Both the position numbers and the translations under genes were made by a program. Shown piece after piece: positions 38,080 through 47,078 of a stretch of DNA of 64,000 bases. Source of the DNA: Microbacterium sp. AZCO (GTDB taxonomy: Bacteria; Actinomycetota; Actinomycetes; Actinomycetales; Microbacteriaceae); NCBI RefSeq assembly GCF_039614715.1, contig NZ_CP154857.1, positions 806,001-870,000 on the forward strand, read 5' to 3'. Numbering within the stretch: the stretch's first letter is position 1; every line of letters begins with the position of its first letter. Under the pieces are notes generated by a model. The model had not been told where the DNA came from, did no database searches, and saw only the letters and a program-made list of their open reading frames with translations.

Positions 38080-39035
38080 CCGACAACATCGGACCTGTCG
38101 ACGCATCCCTCAATCCGCGCTATGCGGGCATCGCGACGTTCGCGCGACTGCCTCGGATCGAAGAGGTCGAGCGCGCGGACATCGCCCTCGTCGGCATCCC
38201 CTTCGACTCCGGCGTGAGCTATCGGCCCGGCGCACGCTTCGGCCCGTCGCATGTCCGCGAGTCGTCGCGGCTGCTGCGCCCGTACAACCCCGCGCAGGAC
38301 GTCTCGCCGTTCGCGGAGGCTCAGGTGGTCGATGCGGGCGACATCCCCGCCAACCCCTTCGACATCGCCGAGGCCGTCGGGGAGATCGAGCGGGCGGCGA
38401 CCGTGCTCGGCGAGCGCGTCGACCGGATCGTCACGATCGGCGGCGACCACACGATCGCCCTGCCCCTGCTGCGCGCGGTCACGAAGAAGCACGGCCCCGT
38501 CGCGGTGCTCCACTTCGACGCGCACCTCGACACGTGGGACACCTATTTCGGCGCCCCCGTCACCCACGGCACCCCGTTCCGCCGCGCGAGCGAGGAGGGG
38601 CTCATCGACCTCACCGCGAGCTGTCACGTCGGCACGCGCGGCCCGCTGTACTCCCGGCAGGACCTCGACGACGACGAGCGCCTCGGCTTCTCGATCGTCT
38701 CGAGCGTCGACGTCGAGGAGCAGGGCGTCGAGCGGGCGATCGAACGGATGCTGCAGCGGCTCGGCGACCGCCCCGTGTACGTCTCCATCGACATCGACGT
38801 GCTCGACCCTGCGCACGCGCCGGGTACCGGTACGCCGGAGGCCGGCGGTCTCACCAGCCGAGAGGTGCTCAGGATGCTGCGCGCCCTGAGCGGCAGCCGG
38901 ATCGTGGGCGCCGACGTCGTCGAGGTCTCGCCCGCCTACGACCACGCCCAGCTCACCGGCATTGCCGCCAGCCACGTGCTCTACGAGCTCGTGACGCTCA
39001 TGGCCGCGCAGATCGGCGGCACGCGCCGGGCGTGA
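38076..39035 (+). CDS. Ureohydrolase (agmatinase/guanidinobutyrase family)
   Basis: A 319-residue binuclear manganese hydrolase that releases urea from a guanidino group. All family signatures are visible: [23 protein letters not shown] with HGTPFRRA, and [22 protein letters not shown] with the metal aspartates. Sequence alone does not separate agmatinase from 4-guanidinobutyrase; the upstream decarboxylase favours the latter. It overlaps the TPP gene by ATGA (38076-38079) and closes the four-gene operon. Confidence 0.92.
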   Translation: MTDNIGPVDASLNPRYAGIATFARLPRIEEVERADIALVGIPFDSGVSYRPGARFGPSHVRESSRLLRPYNPAQDVSPFAEAQVVDAGDIPANPFDIAEAVGEIERAATVLGERVDRIVTIGGDHTIALPLLRAVTKKHGPVAVLHFDAHLDTWDTYFGAPVTHGTPFRRASEEGLIDLTASCHVGTRGPLYSRQDLDDDERLGFSIVSSVDVEEQGVERAIERMLQRLGDRPVYVSIDIDVLDPAHAPGTGTPEAGGLTSREVLRMLRALSGSRIVGADVVEVSPAYDHAQLTGIAASHVLYELVTLMAAQIGGTRRA

Positions 39036-39058
39036 CCGCCCGGATCGTGGGCGCCGCC

Positions 39059-42000
39059 TCAGCTGCGCCGTCTCCTGCGCAGCACGAGGACGATCCCGAG
39101 GGCGAGCAGGGTTCCGGCCAGCGCCAGGGGCACGGTCGGATCGGCGCCCGTCGTCGGCAGACCGTTGGTGCCGTACGTCGGTGCGGGCGTCGGCGTCGGA
39201 CTCGCGGGCGGCGGCGGCGCGCTCGGCGCAGCGACGACGACCACCTGGATGGACAGCGCGGCGCCGGTGGCGCCGTCTCTGTCGGTCGCGGTCAGCGTCG
39301 CCGAGTACGTCCCCGCGGCGGCGTACGTGTGCGTCACGGGCGGGTCGGCGGGCCCGACGACGCTGAGCATCGACGTGCCGTCGCCCCAGTCCACCGTGTA
39401 GGTGAACAGTGCCGCCATGTCGGCGGACGAGGGGTCGTCGGCGCCGACCTCGATCGTGAAGGGCTGGCCGGCGGTGGCCCTCAGCGATCCCGTCACCACG
39501 GTGGCGGGAGCCGTGTTCGTCACCTCGAGGGTGGCCGTGTCGGTGACCTGCTGCTGCCCCGACGTCACCCGGACCCTCACGGTGCGCGCGACGGGCGTCG
39601 CATCCCCGTCGTCGATTCCGAGCGCCTCGAGCTGCGCCCACGTGAGGGTCGGTGAGACACCAGTCGCGTCGCTGAAGTCACCGTCGCCGTCGACGTCCCA
39701 TTCGTAGGTCGCACCAGGGCTCGAGCCCGAACCGTCCAGCTCGAGGTCTTCGCCCTCCGCGACGGAGTAGGGGCCGCCCGCGTCCGCGACGACGACGGGC
39801 TCGACGACCTGTGCGAGGTCGTCGTCACTGCCGGCGTAGACCGCGTCTCCCGTGAAAGTCGCCGTGATGTCGTGGGTTCCCGGACTCAGGCTGCTCGTCG
39901 TGATGGACGCCGTCCCATCGGCTGCCAGGGCGACAGCACCCACGAGCGGAATTCCTCCGTCGGCGAAGACGACCGAGGAGACCCCCACCGCCGCGCCGCC
40001 CGCCGTCACGGTCGCGGTGAAGGTGACCGCGTGCCCGGCGATCGACGGGTTGGCGCTCGAGGCGAGCGAGGTGGAGGTCGGAATCTTCTCGACGACCTGG
40101 TCGACGGCGCTCACGCTCGTGGCGTACTGGGCGGTTCCGGAGTAGGTCGCGGTGACGGGGTGAGTGCCCGCAGCGAGGGACGCCGTGGTCAGGGTCGCGG
40201 TGCCGTCGACGGCGAGCGGGACGGCGGCCCCGAGAGGGGAGCCGTTGTCGGCGAACGTGACGGTGCCGGTCGTCACCGGCGAGCCGTTCGCCGTGATGGT
40301 CGCCGTGAACGTGACAGCCTGTCCGGGCTGCGAGGGGTTCGGAGCCGACGAGACCGCGGTCGAGGTCGGGATCACGTCGACCTGCTGCGAGACGGCACCC
40401 GAACTGGCGACGTACTGAGCGGTTCCCGAGTAGGTCGCTGTGATCGGATGCGTGCCCGCCGCGAGGGACGCCGTCGTCAGGGTCGCAGTGCCGTCGGCGG
40501 CGACCGCGACGGCGGCCCCGAGCGGAGTGCCGTTGTCGGTGAACGCGACGGTGCCGGTCGTGACCGGCGAGCCGTTCGCCGTGACCGTCGCGGTGAACGT
40601 GACGGGCTGCCCGACGGCAGACGGGCTCGAGCTGGTGGTCACACCCGTCGATGTCTGAATCAGCGTGACGACCTGATCGAGTTCATCGGAGCTCCCGGCG
40701 AACTCGACGGGGCCCGAGAAGGTCGCCGTGATCGGGTGGGTTCCCACACCGAGCGAGTTGAGGGTGAGTGTCGCCGTTCCGGTCGGCGATACGGCCACCG
40801 GCGCTCCCAGCGACGACCCGTTGTCCGTGAAGGCGACGGTGCCGGTCGTGACCGGCGAGGCGCCCGACGTGACAGTTGCGGTGAGCGTCACGCTCTGCCC
40901 GGCGGTCGACGGGTTCACGCTCGACGTCAGCGACGTGGCCGTGGGGCTCACGGTCGTGATGGTGAGACACCAGCCTCCGCTGATCGAGCCGGCGTCGCCG
41001 TTCGCGTCGTCCACGACCCACAGGCTCCACACGCCGTTGCCGCTCGAACCGGCGAAGGTCGAGAGCGTCGTGGCCGAGCTCGTCGCGGGAGCCGGCGCGG
41101 GGAACGCGGCATCCGGGACGTCCGAGTCGTCGTCCGTCGGCGTGTACGTTCCCGATGCGAGAGTCGGCGGCACGCCGCCGGCCGCCGCGTCGTCGAACAC
41201 CACGTTCACGCCGGTGACCGCAGAGTTCCCGCCGACGTCGCTCATCAGCATGACGTTGGTCGAGGGCGTCGGCCCGGACAGCATCACGTCGAGGTCGACG
41301 GGGGAGGTGTGGGTCACGCCCTTGAGGGTCGCGGTGACCTTCGCGATCGGCGCGGTGAGCCCCGACACCGTGATGTTCGACGGGTAGGGTGATGTGGCTC
41401 CGGCATCCGGCACCGTCAGTGCGCCGGTGTTGCAGTACGTGTTGCCCGTGACGACTGTCGGGTTGTCGACCCGCTGCGTCACAGTGCCGTTGCTCGTGAG
41501 GAATCCGGGGCTTCCCGAGTAGGTCGCGACGATCGTGTGCGTGCCTTCGGCGAGCGCACTCGTCGTCAGGCTGGCCGAGCCGGAGGCGTTGAGGGCGACC
41601 GTGCCGAGAGTCGCGGCCCCCTCGGTGAAGATCACCGATCCCGTCGTGACCGGGTTGCCGGCGCCGGTGACCGACGCGGTGAACGTCACTGCGCTGCCCG
41701 TCGCCGACGGCGAGCCCGACGTGACGACCGTCGTCGTGGTGGAGACGGCGGCGACCTCGGTCGTGATGACGAGGCTCCAGCCTGCGATGCTGCCGACGTC
41801 GCCGGTGTTGTCGTCCACGACGTACAGCTGCCACGTGCCGTTCGGGTTGATCCCGGTGAAGGCGCCCGCGAGGGTGGTCTGTCCCGACGGGGCCGGTGCC
41901 GGCGCGGTGAAGGCGTCGCCGCCTCCGACGTTGGTCGGCTTGTACGTGCCGGTGGGCACGTTGCCGGTCGGCACTCCGCCAGCCGCCGCGTCGTCGAAGG

Positions 42001-42415
42001 TCAGTGTCGCGTTGGTCGCGAACGTCAGCGTGGCGGGGGGTGCGTCGCCCACGTCGGACAGCACGACGAGGTTCGCGCCCGTCGGCGCGACCACGAGGGC
42101 GTCGATGTCGTTGAGGGCGCCGTGCGTCACGCCGTTGAGCACGACTTGAACCTTCGTGACAGCTCCCGCCATGCCCGACACGGTGATGCTCGACGGATAG
42201 GGGTTGGCGGCGCCGGTCTGATTCGGCGAGTTCAGGAGCGGAACATCGATGGTGGCGGGATTGGAGAACGTGCTCGGCCCGTCGGCCTGTGCCAGAGAGG
42301 GCGCCGCGAGCGCGCCGCCGAACACGGCGAGGAGGACGGCGATGGATGCTGCGATGCCGCGTCGTGGCGATCGTGGTGCTGCGACCGCGCTGCGGGCGGA
42401 ATCGAGTCTGGGCAT
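39059..42415 (-). CDS. Large LPTTG-anchored surface protein with Ig-like and PKD repeats
   Basis: A 1118-residue secreted protein. A signal peptide (residues 1-43, cut after AQA) is followed by a proprotein-convertase-P-like beta domain (about 47-225), one Ig-like repeat, a second P-like domain (about 320-480), four more Ig-like repeats with the pattern TxxVxSxPNPS..GQxVTFTATVT..TGTVxFxDNG..TLTTASLAxGTHxxTATYSG, two PKD-like domains with WDVDGDGD and DWGDGTS, a proline/threonine stalk and a sortase signal LPTTG (about 1086) with a membrane helix and RRRRR tail. It is expected on the cell wall as an adhesin or matrix protein. The ATG at 42415 follows AGGGAG. Sortase is not in the window. Confidence 0.9.
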   Translation of the reverse strand: MPRLDSARSAVAAPRSPRRGIAASIAVLLAVFGGALAAPSLAQADGPSTFSNPATIDVPLLNSPNQTGAANPYPSSITVSGMAGAVTKVQVVLNGVTHGALNDIDALVVAPTGANLVVLSDVGDAPPATLTFATNATLTFDDAAAGGVPTGNVPTGTYKPTNVGGGDAFTAPAPAPSGQTTLAGAFTGINPNGTWQLYVVDDNTGDVGSIAGWSLVITTEVAAVSTTTTVVTSGSPSATGSAVTFTASVTGAGNPVTTGSVIFTEGAATLGTVALNASGSASLTTSALAEGTHTIVATYSGSPGFLTSNGTVTQRVDNPTVVTGNTYCNTGALTVPDAGATSPYPSNITVSGLTAPIAKVTATLKGVTHTSPVDLDVMLSGPTPSTNVMLMSDVGGNSAVTGVNVVFDDAAAGGVPPTLASGTYTPTDDDSDVPDAAFPAPAPATSSATTLSTFAGSSGNGVWSLWVVDDANGDAGSISGGWCLTITTVSPTATSLTSSVNPSTAGQSVTLTATVTSGASPVTTGTVAFTDNGSSLGAPVAVSPTGTATLTLNSLGVGTHPITATFSGPVEFAGSSDELDQVVTLIQTSTGVTTSSSPSAVGQPVTFTATVTANGSPVTTGTVAFTDNGTPLGAAVAVAADGTATLTTASLAAGTHPITATYSGTAQYVASSGAVSQQVDVIPTSTAVSSAPNPSQPGQAVTFTATITANGSPVTTGTVTFADNGSPLGAAVPLAVDGTATLTTASLAAGTHPVTATYSGTAQYATSVSAVDQVVEKIPTSTSLASSANPSIAGHAVTFTATVTAGGAAVGVSSVVFADGGIPLVGAVALAADGTASITTSSLSPGTHDITATFTGDAVYAGSDDDLAQVVEPVVVADAGGPYSVAEGEDLELDGSGSSPGATYEWDVDGDGDFSDATGVSPTLTWAQLEALGIDDGDATPVARTVRVRVTSGQQQVTDTATLEVTNTAPATVVTGSLRATAGQPFTIEVGADDPSSADMAALFTYTVDWGDGTSMLSVVGPADPPVTHTYAAAGTYSATLTATDRDGATGAALSIQVVVVAAPSAPPPPASPTPTPAPTYGTNGLPTTGADPTVPLALAGTLLALGIVLVLRRRRRS
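39800..40950 (-). repeat. Four tandem Ig-domain coding repeats
   Basis: Four consecutive units of about 280-285 bases encode the Ig-like domains of the surface protein. The two central units (about 40090-40670) are nearly identical over long stretches at the DNA level, for instance around GGCGAGCCGTTCGCCGTGA-like blocks seen near 40280 and 40565, which suggests recent duplication or gene conversion. Copy number is likely to vary between strains. Confidence 0.8.
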
Positions 42416-42570
42416 GCGTGAGCCACTCCCTGTCGACGTCCGCTTCGATCGGCGACCGGTCTGGCGGACACGGTTCCCCCGAGGGCACACTATGACTGCG
42501 ATGGGGCGTCTGTACAGATCAGGGCCGCTTCGCACACTGGGGGAGATCCGCTCCGACCTCTGGAGGACGC

Positions 42571-43080
42571 ATGGATCCATTCATCGGCGAGTTGCGCCTT
42601 TTCGGCTTCACCTTCGCCCCGCAGGGCTGGGCGCTGTGCAACGGACAGCTGCTTGCCATCTCGCAGAACACCGCTCTCTTCTCACTGCTGGGCACGACGT
42701 ACGGAGGCAATGGGCAGACGACCTTCGCTCTCCCCGACCTTCGAGGCCGCGCACCGATCGCGTTCGGACAGGGACCGGGTCTGACGAATCGCGCCCAGGG
42801 CGAGGTGGGTGGTGAGGAGGCCGTGACCCTCACCGCCGCGACGCTTCCGCCGCACAGCCACACGGTCGCCGCCGCATCGGCCGCCACGACCAAGAACCCG
42901 TCGGGCTCGCTGCCGTCCGTGACCGCCGCCGGCGCCTCCTACGGCACGACCGCGGACCTCGTCATGAGCCCCGCCATGATCGGCGGTGGCGGCTCCAACC
43001 AGCCGCACGACAACATGCCGCCCTTCCTCGTGCTCAACTGGTGCATCGCCCTGGAGGGCATCTTCCCGTCGCGTCCCTGA
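42571..43080 (+). CDS. Tail-collar (microcystin-dependent protein-like) protein
   Basis: A 169-residue protein of the phage tail-collar fold (PF07484), typified by MDPFIGELRLFGFTFAPQGW then CNGQLLAISQNTALFSLLGT, the YGGNGQTTFALPDLRGRAP block and LPPHSHTV, ending NMPPFLVLNWCIALEGIFPSRP. In bacteria such MdpB-like proteins occur in clusters outside phage and are thought to be secreted or displayed repeats; no other phage gene is nearby. It is divergent from the LPTTG surface protein, with which it shares a 155-base promoter region. Confidence 0.9.
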   Translation: MDPFIGELRLFGFTFAPQGWALCNGQLLAISQNTALFSLLGTTYGGNGQTTFALPDLRGRAPIAFGQGPGLTNRAQGEVGGEEAVTLTAATLPPHSHTVAAASAATTKNPSGSLPSVTAAGASYGTTADLVMSPAMIGGGGSNQPHDNMPPFLVLNWCIALEGIFPSRP

Positions 43081-43104
43081 TCTCAGCGACGTGTGTCGGA
43101 GGCC

Positions 43105-43140
43105 GCAACGGGGTCGACCAGCACCGTTCTTCCCCGTTGC
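43105..43140 (+). terminator. Candidate terminator after the collar gene
   Basis: A perfect 9-bp stem GCAACGGGG/CCCCGTTGC closes an 18-base loop 25 bases after the stop codon. There is no clear T-run after it, so it may act only as a pause or processing hairpin; it also overlaps the promoter region of the next gene. Confidence 0.4.
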
Positions 43141-43171
43141 CGCCCGGCATGCGCAGGTCTACCCTGACGCC

Positions 43172-44770
43172 ATGACCGGGGATGGGGATGCCCCTGTCGA
43201 GGCTTGCGACGACAGTGCCGACGTCGATGAGGCCGACGGGGATGCTGTGGACGCGCCCGCGGGCGCAGGTGACGACGCCGCCACGATCGGGGTCGCGATC
43301 TCGGGCGGAGGCCTCCGAGCGACGATCTTCTCGCTCGGGGCAATCCTCTACCTCGTTCACTCGGGTGCGAATCGCCACGTTCGGCTGGTCACGTCCGTCT
43401 CCGGCGGCTCCATCACCAACGCGCTGCTCACGCTGCTCGGTGACTTCAGCCAGGCGGATGAGAGCGAGGTCCGCACTTCGACCCGCCGAGCGGCTCGGGT
43501 CATCGCGAAGACCGGAACGTTCTTCTTCCCCTCACTCGCGACCTGGGGCACGCAGCTGCTGATTCTGCTGCTCTTCCCCGTGGTGATGTTCCTGTGGCAG
43601 CTCTGGGAGGGCGTGCCGATCTGGGATGCGCTGTGGCAGGCGGTCGTCTACGGCGTCGGTCTGTACGTCGTCCTGATGCTGATCTATCAGCTCGGCGCCG
43701 TCATCCTGCTGCGCCGGGGAACGCAGATCGGTCTTTACAACAGACTCCTCGCGACGGTGCTCAGCGCTGACGATGCGAAGCCGAAGGAGGTCGCTCGCAA
43801 AGCCTCCGAGTGTCAGAAGCTCACGCTCGGTGAGATCGCGCACGACTCGAACGTGCGACACGTCTTCTGTGCGACAGAGCTCGTCTCGGGGCGACCCTTC
43901 TACATGAGCCCGACCCGGATCTCTTCGCCGGCTTTCGGAAGCTGCGACGCGACGCTCAAGCTGAGCGAGGCGATCTACGCATCGGCAGCCTTCCCGGGGG
44001 TGTTCCCCCCGCTGCGGGTGTCGACGGCCGAACTCGGCCTGCGTGGCGGCGACGAGCCCGAACGTCCTCGGCGCCTCGTGCTCGCCGATGGGGGAGTCGC
44101 GAACAATCTGGGCACGGATTGGTTCGATGAATCGGCCCGTCCGCTCAGCCTCGTGCACGACTTCGGCGAGGTTCCCTCGGTCGCTCGCAAGGTCATCATC
44201 AACGCCTCGGCGCCGCGCCGGGTGGTGAAGATCGCCGGCTGGTGGCCGATGCGCTTCTTCCAGAGCCTCATGCGCATCTTCGGCGTCATGTACGAGAACA
44301 CGGTGACTCCTCGGCTCGCCGCTCTCAAGGCGAGCGCGGATGACGGCCACGTCGCGATCGTCGACATCGCGTTCTCGACGGGGGCGACGGCGCGCGCCCT
44401 GTGCGGATCGCAGAATGAGCTCATCAAAGGGAGGGCGAAAGAGCTGGCACGGCTGCTCGGCGAAAGCACGCTCGCGGGATACCTCGACAAGATCGCGGTT
44501 CGTTCGTCGGGATTGCGCACCACGCTGGGACGCATCGGCGACACGACGACGATCCAGCTGCTCGTGCACGGGTATGTCAGCGCGATGGTCTCGTGCCACG
44601 CCTCGTTCGGCACCGGGATGTCGCTGCCCGATCTCGCATGGTTCGAAGACCTTGTGCTCGACGGCCCGAAGGCGGCCGCGTCTACCGCGCCTCACGTCGA
44701 GCCGCAGCCCGCCGCCGTACCCGCCCTCGCGCCTCAGCCCGTCGTTGCTGCTCCCCCCGCGGTCGAGTAG
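43172..44770 (+). CDS. Patatin-like phospholipase with internal membrane segments
   Basis: A 532-residue protein of the patatin family. The oxyanion loop is SGGGLRAT (44-51), the nucleophile elbow is SVSGGS (serine 77) and the catalytic aspartate is in LADGGVANN near residue 307. Unusually, two strongly hydrophobic segments (about 124-145 and 155-180) interrupt the catalytic domain between serine and aspartate, which should pin the enzyme to the membrane. An acidic, low-complexity first 35 residues and a proline/alanine tail are also present. TACCCT (43160-43165) ends 6 bases before the ATG (leaderless). Likely activity: acyl hydrolysis of membrane lipids. Confidence 0.86.
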   Translation: MTGDGDAPVEACDDSADVDEADGDAVDAPAGAGDDAATIGVAISGGGLRATIFSLGAILYLVHSGANRHVRLVTSVSGGSITNALLTLLGDFSQADESEVRTSTRRAARVIAKTGTFFFPSLATWGTQLLILLLFPVVMFLWQLWEGVPIWDALWQAVVYGVGLYVVLMLIYQLGAVILLRRGTQIGLYNRLLATVLSADDAKPKEVARKASECQKLTLGEIAHDSNVRHVFCATELVSGRPFYMSPTRISSPAFGSCDATLKLSEAIYASAAFPGVFPPLRVSTAELGLRGGDEPERPRRLVLADGGVANNLGTDWFDESARPLSLVHDFGEVPSVARKVIINASAPRRVVKIAGWWPMRFFQSLMRIFGVMYENTVTPRLAALKASADDGHVAIVDIAFSTGATARALCGSQNELIKGRAKELARLLGESTLAGYLDKIAVRSSGLRTTLGRIGDTTTIQLLVHGYVSAMVSCHASFGTGMSLPDLAWFEDLVLDGPKAAASTAPHVEPQPAAVPALAPQPVVAAPPAVE

Positions 44771-44799
44771 CCGACGGCAGGGCGCGCGCCAAAGACCCC

Positions 44800-45045
44800 T
44801 CAGCCCGCGAGCTGAGCCTTCGTGTACCCCACGATCGCCTGCGCGTGGCCGTGCCCCAGGCCGTACTCGGTCTTGAGGTACTCGACGACCTCCATGTGCT
44901 TCTGGGTGTCGAGCTGATCGGCGGCGATGTCGAGCCAGTCCTGGATGGGTCGGCCGTAGTTCTTCTCGATGCTCGGGAAGTACGAGGCCGGCCCCTTGGG
45001 CTTCTCGTCCGAGGGCGGGGGCGGGGTCACGCGGTGCTCAGCCAT
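44800..45045 (-). CDS. DUF4287-family small protein
   Basis: An 81-residue protein. The conserved core PKGPASYFPSIEKNYGRPIQDW followed by KHMEVVEYLKTEYGLGHGHAQAIVGY is the DUF4287 signature, seen alone or joined to DUF5655 in actinobacteria. No enzymatic motif. The ATG at 45045 is the natural start; the frame remains open upstream without similarity. Function unknown. Confidence 0.82.
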   Translation of the reverse strand: MAEHRVTPPPPSDEKPKGPASYFPSIEKNYGRPIQDWLDIAADQLDTQKHMEVVEYLKTEYGLGHGHAQAIVGYTKAQLAG

Positions 45046-45127
45046 GATCGCGACTCTAGCGCCGGGGCGCGACACGGTCGGGGAACGCCGGGTTGCGGCA
45101 TCCGTCGCCCCCGCAGACCATGGAGTG

Positions 45128-46024
45128 ATGAGGGGCCGAAGGATCGTCGTGCTCGCCGTCGCGTGCGCGTCGGTGCTGATCCTCGGCGTCGCGATCGCGA
45201 TGTTCGGCCGCGCCGCGACGCCCGCCGCATCCGCTCCCTCTCCCTCGCCCGCCGCGACGCGCACGCCGACCCCGACTCCGACGCCCACCCCCACGCCGAC
45301 CCCGACGGGCTACCCCGCCAACACCGCGTTGTACGACCTGCAGGCGCTTCCCGACACCGACGTCTTCGCGGTCAACGCGGCCATGCCCGTCGACGATCAG
45401 CCGTACGGCGCGTTCACCGGCATGACGGCGCACGTGCGCGACTGGGCCGCCCCGGTGTTCGCCGACCCGCTCGGCCAGCCCGTCGCGCGGCTCCTGAGCG
45501 ACTTCGTCTACGGCGGCACGACGGTGCCGGTCGTCGAGCAGCAGGACGACTGGGTCAAGGTGCTCCTGACCGGTCGTCAGGCGGTCCCGTCGCAGGGGAA
45601 TCCGGCGCAGGTGGCCGGATGGCTGCGGATGCAGGACGTCGAGCTCGTCCCGCTCGACACGATGGTCGAGGTGAGCATCTCGGCGCGGACCGTCGACGTC
45701 TGGCGCGCCGGTGTCGCCGAGCGCGTCGCGACCGACTTCGCGTGGGGAACGCAGTCGACTCCGACCCCTCTGGGTCGTGCGTTCGTCATGCTCGTGCGCC
45801 CTGACCCGAGCCTCTGGTACACGCGCGGCCACCCCATCGTCTACCTCTCGGTGCAGTCGCCGACGCTCGACGGGTTCGGCGGCTCCAGCGTCGCGGTCAC
45901 CGCGTTCCACTATCACGACGACCACTCGGGGCAGATCTCGAACGGATGCCTGCGCATGGATCCCGACGCGATCGAGAAGCTCGCCCAGCTCCCGGTCGGC
46001 ACGCCCGTGTTCATCCGCGCGTGA
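45128..46024 (+). CDS. L,D-transpeptidase (YkuD family), secreted or membrane-anchored
   Basis: A 298-residue cell-wall enzyme. A signal peptide or anchor (residues 5-30) precedes a Thr-Pro stalk (PTPTPTPTPTPTPTG, coded by an imperfect 6-base DNA repeat at about 45262-45310), an SH3-like middle region and a YkuD domain with TPTPLGRAFVML and the catalytic cysteine in ISNGCLRM. It would form 3-3 peptidoglycan cross-links or attach proteins. The ATG at 45128 is preceded by TGGAG; a GTG directly before it is in frame. Its stop overlaps the next gene by GTGA. Confidence 0.9.
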   Translation: MRGRRIVVLAVACASVLILGVAIAMFGRAATPAASAPSPSPAATRTPTPTPTPTPTPTPTGYPANTALYDLQALPDTDVFAVNAAMPVDDQPYGAFTGMTAHVRDWAAPVFADPLGQPVARLLSDFVYGGTTVPVVEQQDDWVKVLLTGRQAVPSQGNPAQVAGWLRMQDVELVPLDTMVEVSISARTVDVWRAGVAERVATDFAWGTQSTPTPLGRAFVMLVRPDPSLWYTRGHPIVYLSVQSPTLDGFGGSSVAVTAFHYHDDHSGQISNGCLRMDPDAIEKLAQLPVGTPVFIRA

Positions 46025-46431
46025 GGCGTCACGCACGCCGCGTGTGGGCGGCAGTACTCCTCGCGCTGACGCTGGGCGCGGGCCTTGTCGTGCATCTCGT
46101 GCTGCCCGACTCCCACGCGACGGACATCGCCGGCGACGGCCTCTACGCCGTCGCCGTGTACCTCGCCGTGGTCATCGTCGCGCCTCGGCTCCCGGCCGTC
46201 GTCGTGGCGGCGATCGCCCTCGCGTGGTGCGTCGGCGTCGAGCTCTTCCAGCTCACGGGACTGCCGGGGGAGTGGGCCGCGATCTTCCCGCCGATCGTGC
46301 TCGTGTTCGGCACCGTCTTCGACGCGCGGGACCTCGTCGTGTACGCCGTCACGGTCGCGCTCGCCCTCGGGCTCGACCTCGCGATCACTGCGGGCGTCCG
46401 AGGTCCCTCGCGCCCGGGCACAATCGACTGA
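46021..46431 (+). CDS. DUF2809 membrane protein
   Basis: A 136-residue integral membrane protein with four hydrophobic segments. GDGLYAVAVYLAVVIVAPRL and CVGVELFQLTGLPGE are family features of DUF2809 (VanZ-like fold). The GTG at 46021 overlaps the transpeptidase stop, and its stop overlaps the start of the glycosylase gene by one base (TGATG), so the three genes form a tight group. Function unknown. Confidence 0.85.
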   Translation: MRRHARRVWAAVLLALTLGAGLVVHLVLPDSHATDIAGDGLYAVAVYLAVVIVAPRLPAVVVAAIALAWCVGVELFQLTGLPGEWAAIFPPIVLVFGTVFDARDLVVYAVTVALALGLDLAITAGVRGPSRPGTID

Positions 46432-47000
46432 TGGGGTTCACGCGCGCCGAGCTCGAGTCGTATCGGGATGCCGTCATCGACGACCTCCTGCCCGAGCATC
46501 CGCTCCTCGTCTTCGTCGGGATCAACCCCGGCCTGTGGACCGCCGCGACCAACACCCCGTTCGCGCACCCCGGCAACCGCTTCTATCCCGCCCTCGCGGC
46601 CGCGGGCATCATCCCGCGGGTTCCCGCCTTCTCCGAGGGCTTCAGCGACGACGACCGGCGCCTGCTGACGGATCGGGGCATCGGCATCTCGAACCTCGTG
46701 CGCCGGGCCACCGCGCGGGCCGACGAGCTCTCGCGCGACGAGCTGCGCGAGGGGGCGGCGCGATTGGAACGGGATGCTGCGCACTGGCGCGCCCGGGTCA
46801 TCGCCGTCGTCGGGCTGACGGCGTACCGTCAGGGCTTCGCGCGGCCGAAGGCGACCGCTGGGCGCCAGCCGGAGTCGCTCGGCGGCTCGGAGCTGTGGAT
46901 CGTGCCCAACCCGAGCGGGCTGAACGCCCACGACACGATCGCGTCCCTCGCCGAGGCCTACGCCGGCCCTGCCCGCGCGGCGGGCATCCTCGACTCCTGA
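46431..47000 (+). CDS. Mismatch-specific uracil/thymine DNA glycosylase (MUG family)
   Basis: A 189-residue base-excision repair enzyme that removes U or T mispaired with G. The active-site loop VGINPGLWTA (the family G-I-N-P-G) and the intercalation loop VPNPSGLNAHDT are both present. The ATG at 46431 shares a base with the upstream stop. CACAAT (46419-46424) lies 6 bases before the ATG, so a second, leaderless transcript may start inside the DUF2809 gene. Confidence 0.93.
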   Translation: MGFTRAELESYRDAVIDDLLPEHPLLVFVGINPGLWTAATNTPFAHPGNRFYPALAAAGIIPRVPAFSEGFSDDDRRLLTDRGIGISNLVRRATARADELSRDELREGAARLERDAAHWRARVIAVVGLTAYRQGFARPKATAGRQPESLGGSELWIVPNPSGLNAHDTIASLAEAYAGPARAAGILDS

Positions 47001-47078
47001 GCGGACCCGTGTGCGGCTCTCGGGCCGGGACGAGATCGCACCGTCCGCGCGCGCACTGCTTGCGATGTCGGCCGGAGG

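Noticed and set aside
39800..41000. CRISPR-like periodic repeats
   Set aside because: The period is about 280 bases, the units are in frame and encode Ig-like domains; there are no short spacers or cas genes.
42571..43080. Prophage remnant because of the tail-collar protein
   Set aside because: No other phage gene, integrase or att site is nearby; lone collar-like proteins are known outside phages.
45262..45310. Simple sequence repeat as a phase-variation tract
   Set aside because: It is an imperfect 6-base repeat encoding a Thr-Pro stalk; length changes in multiples of six would not shift the frame.
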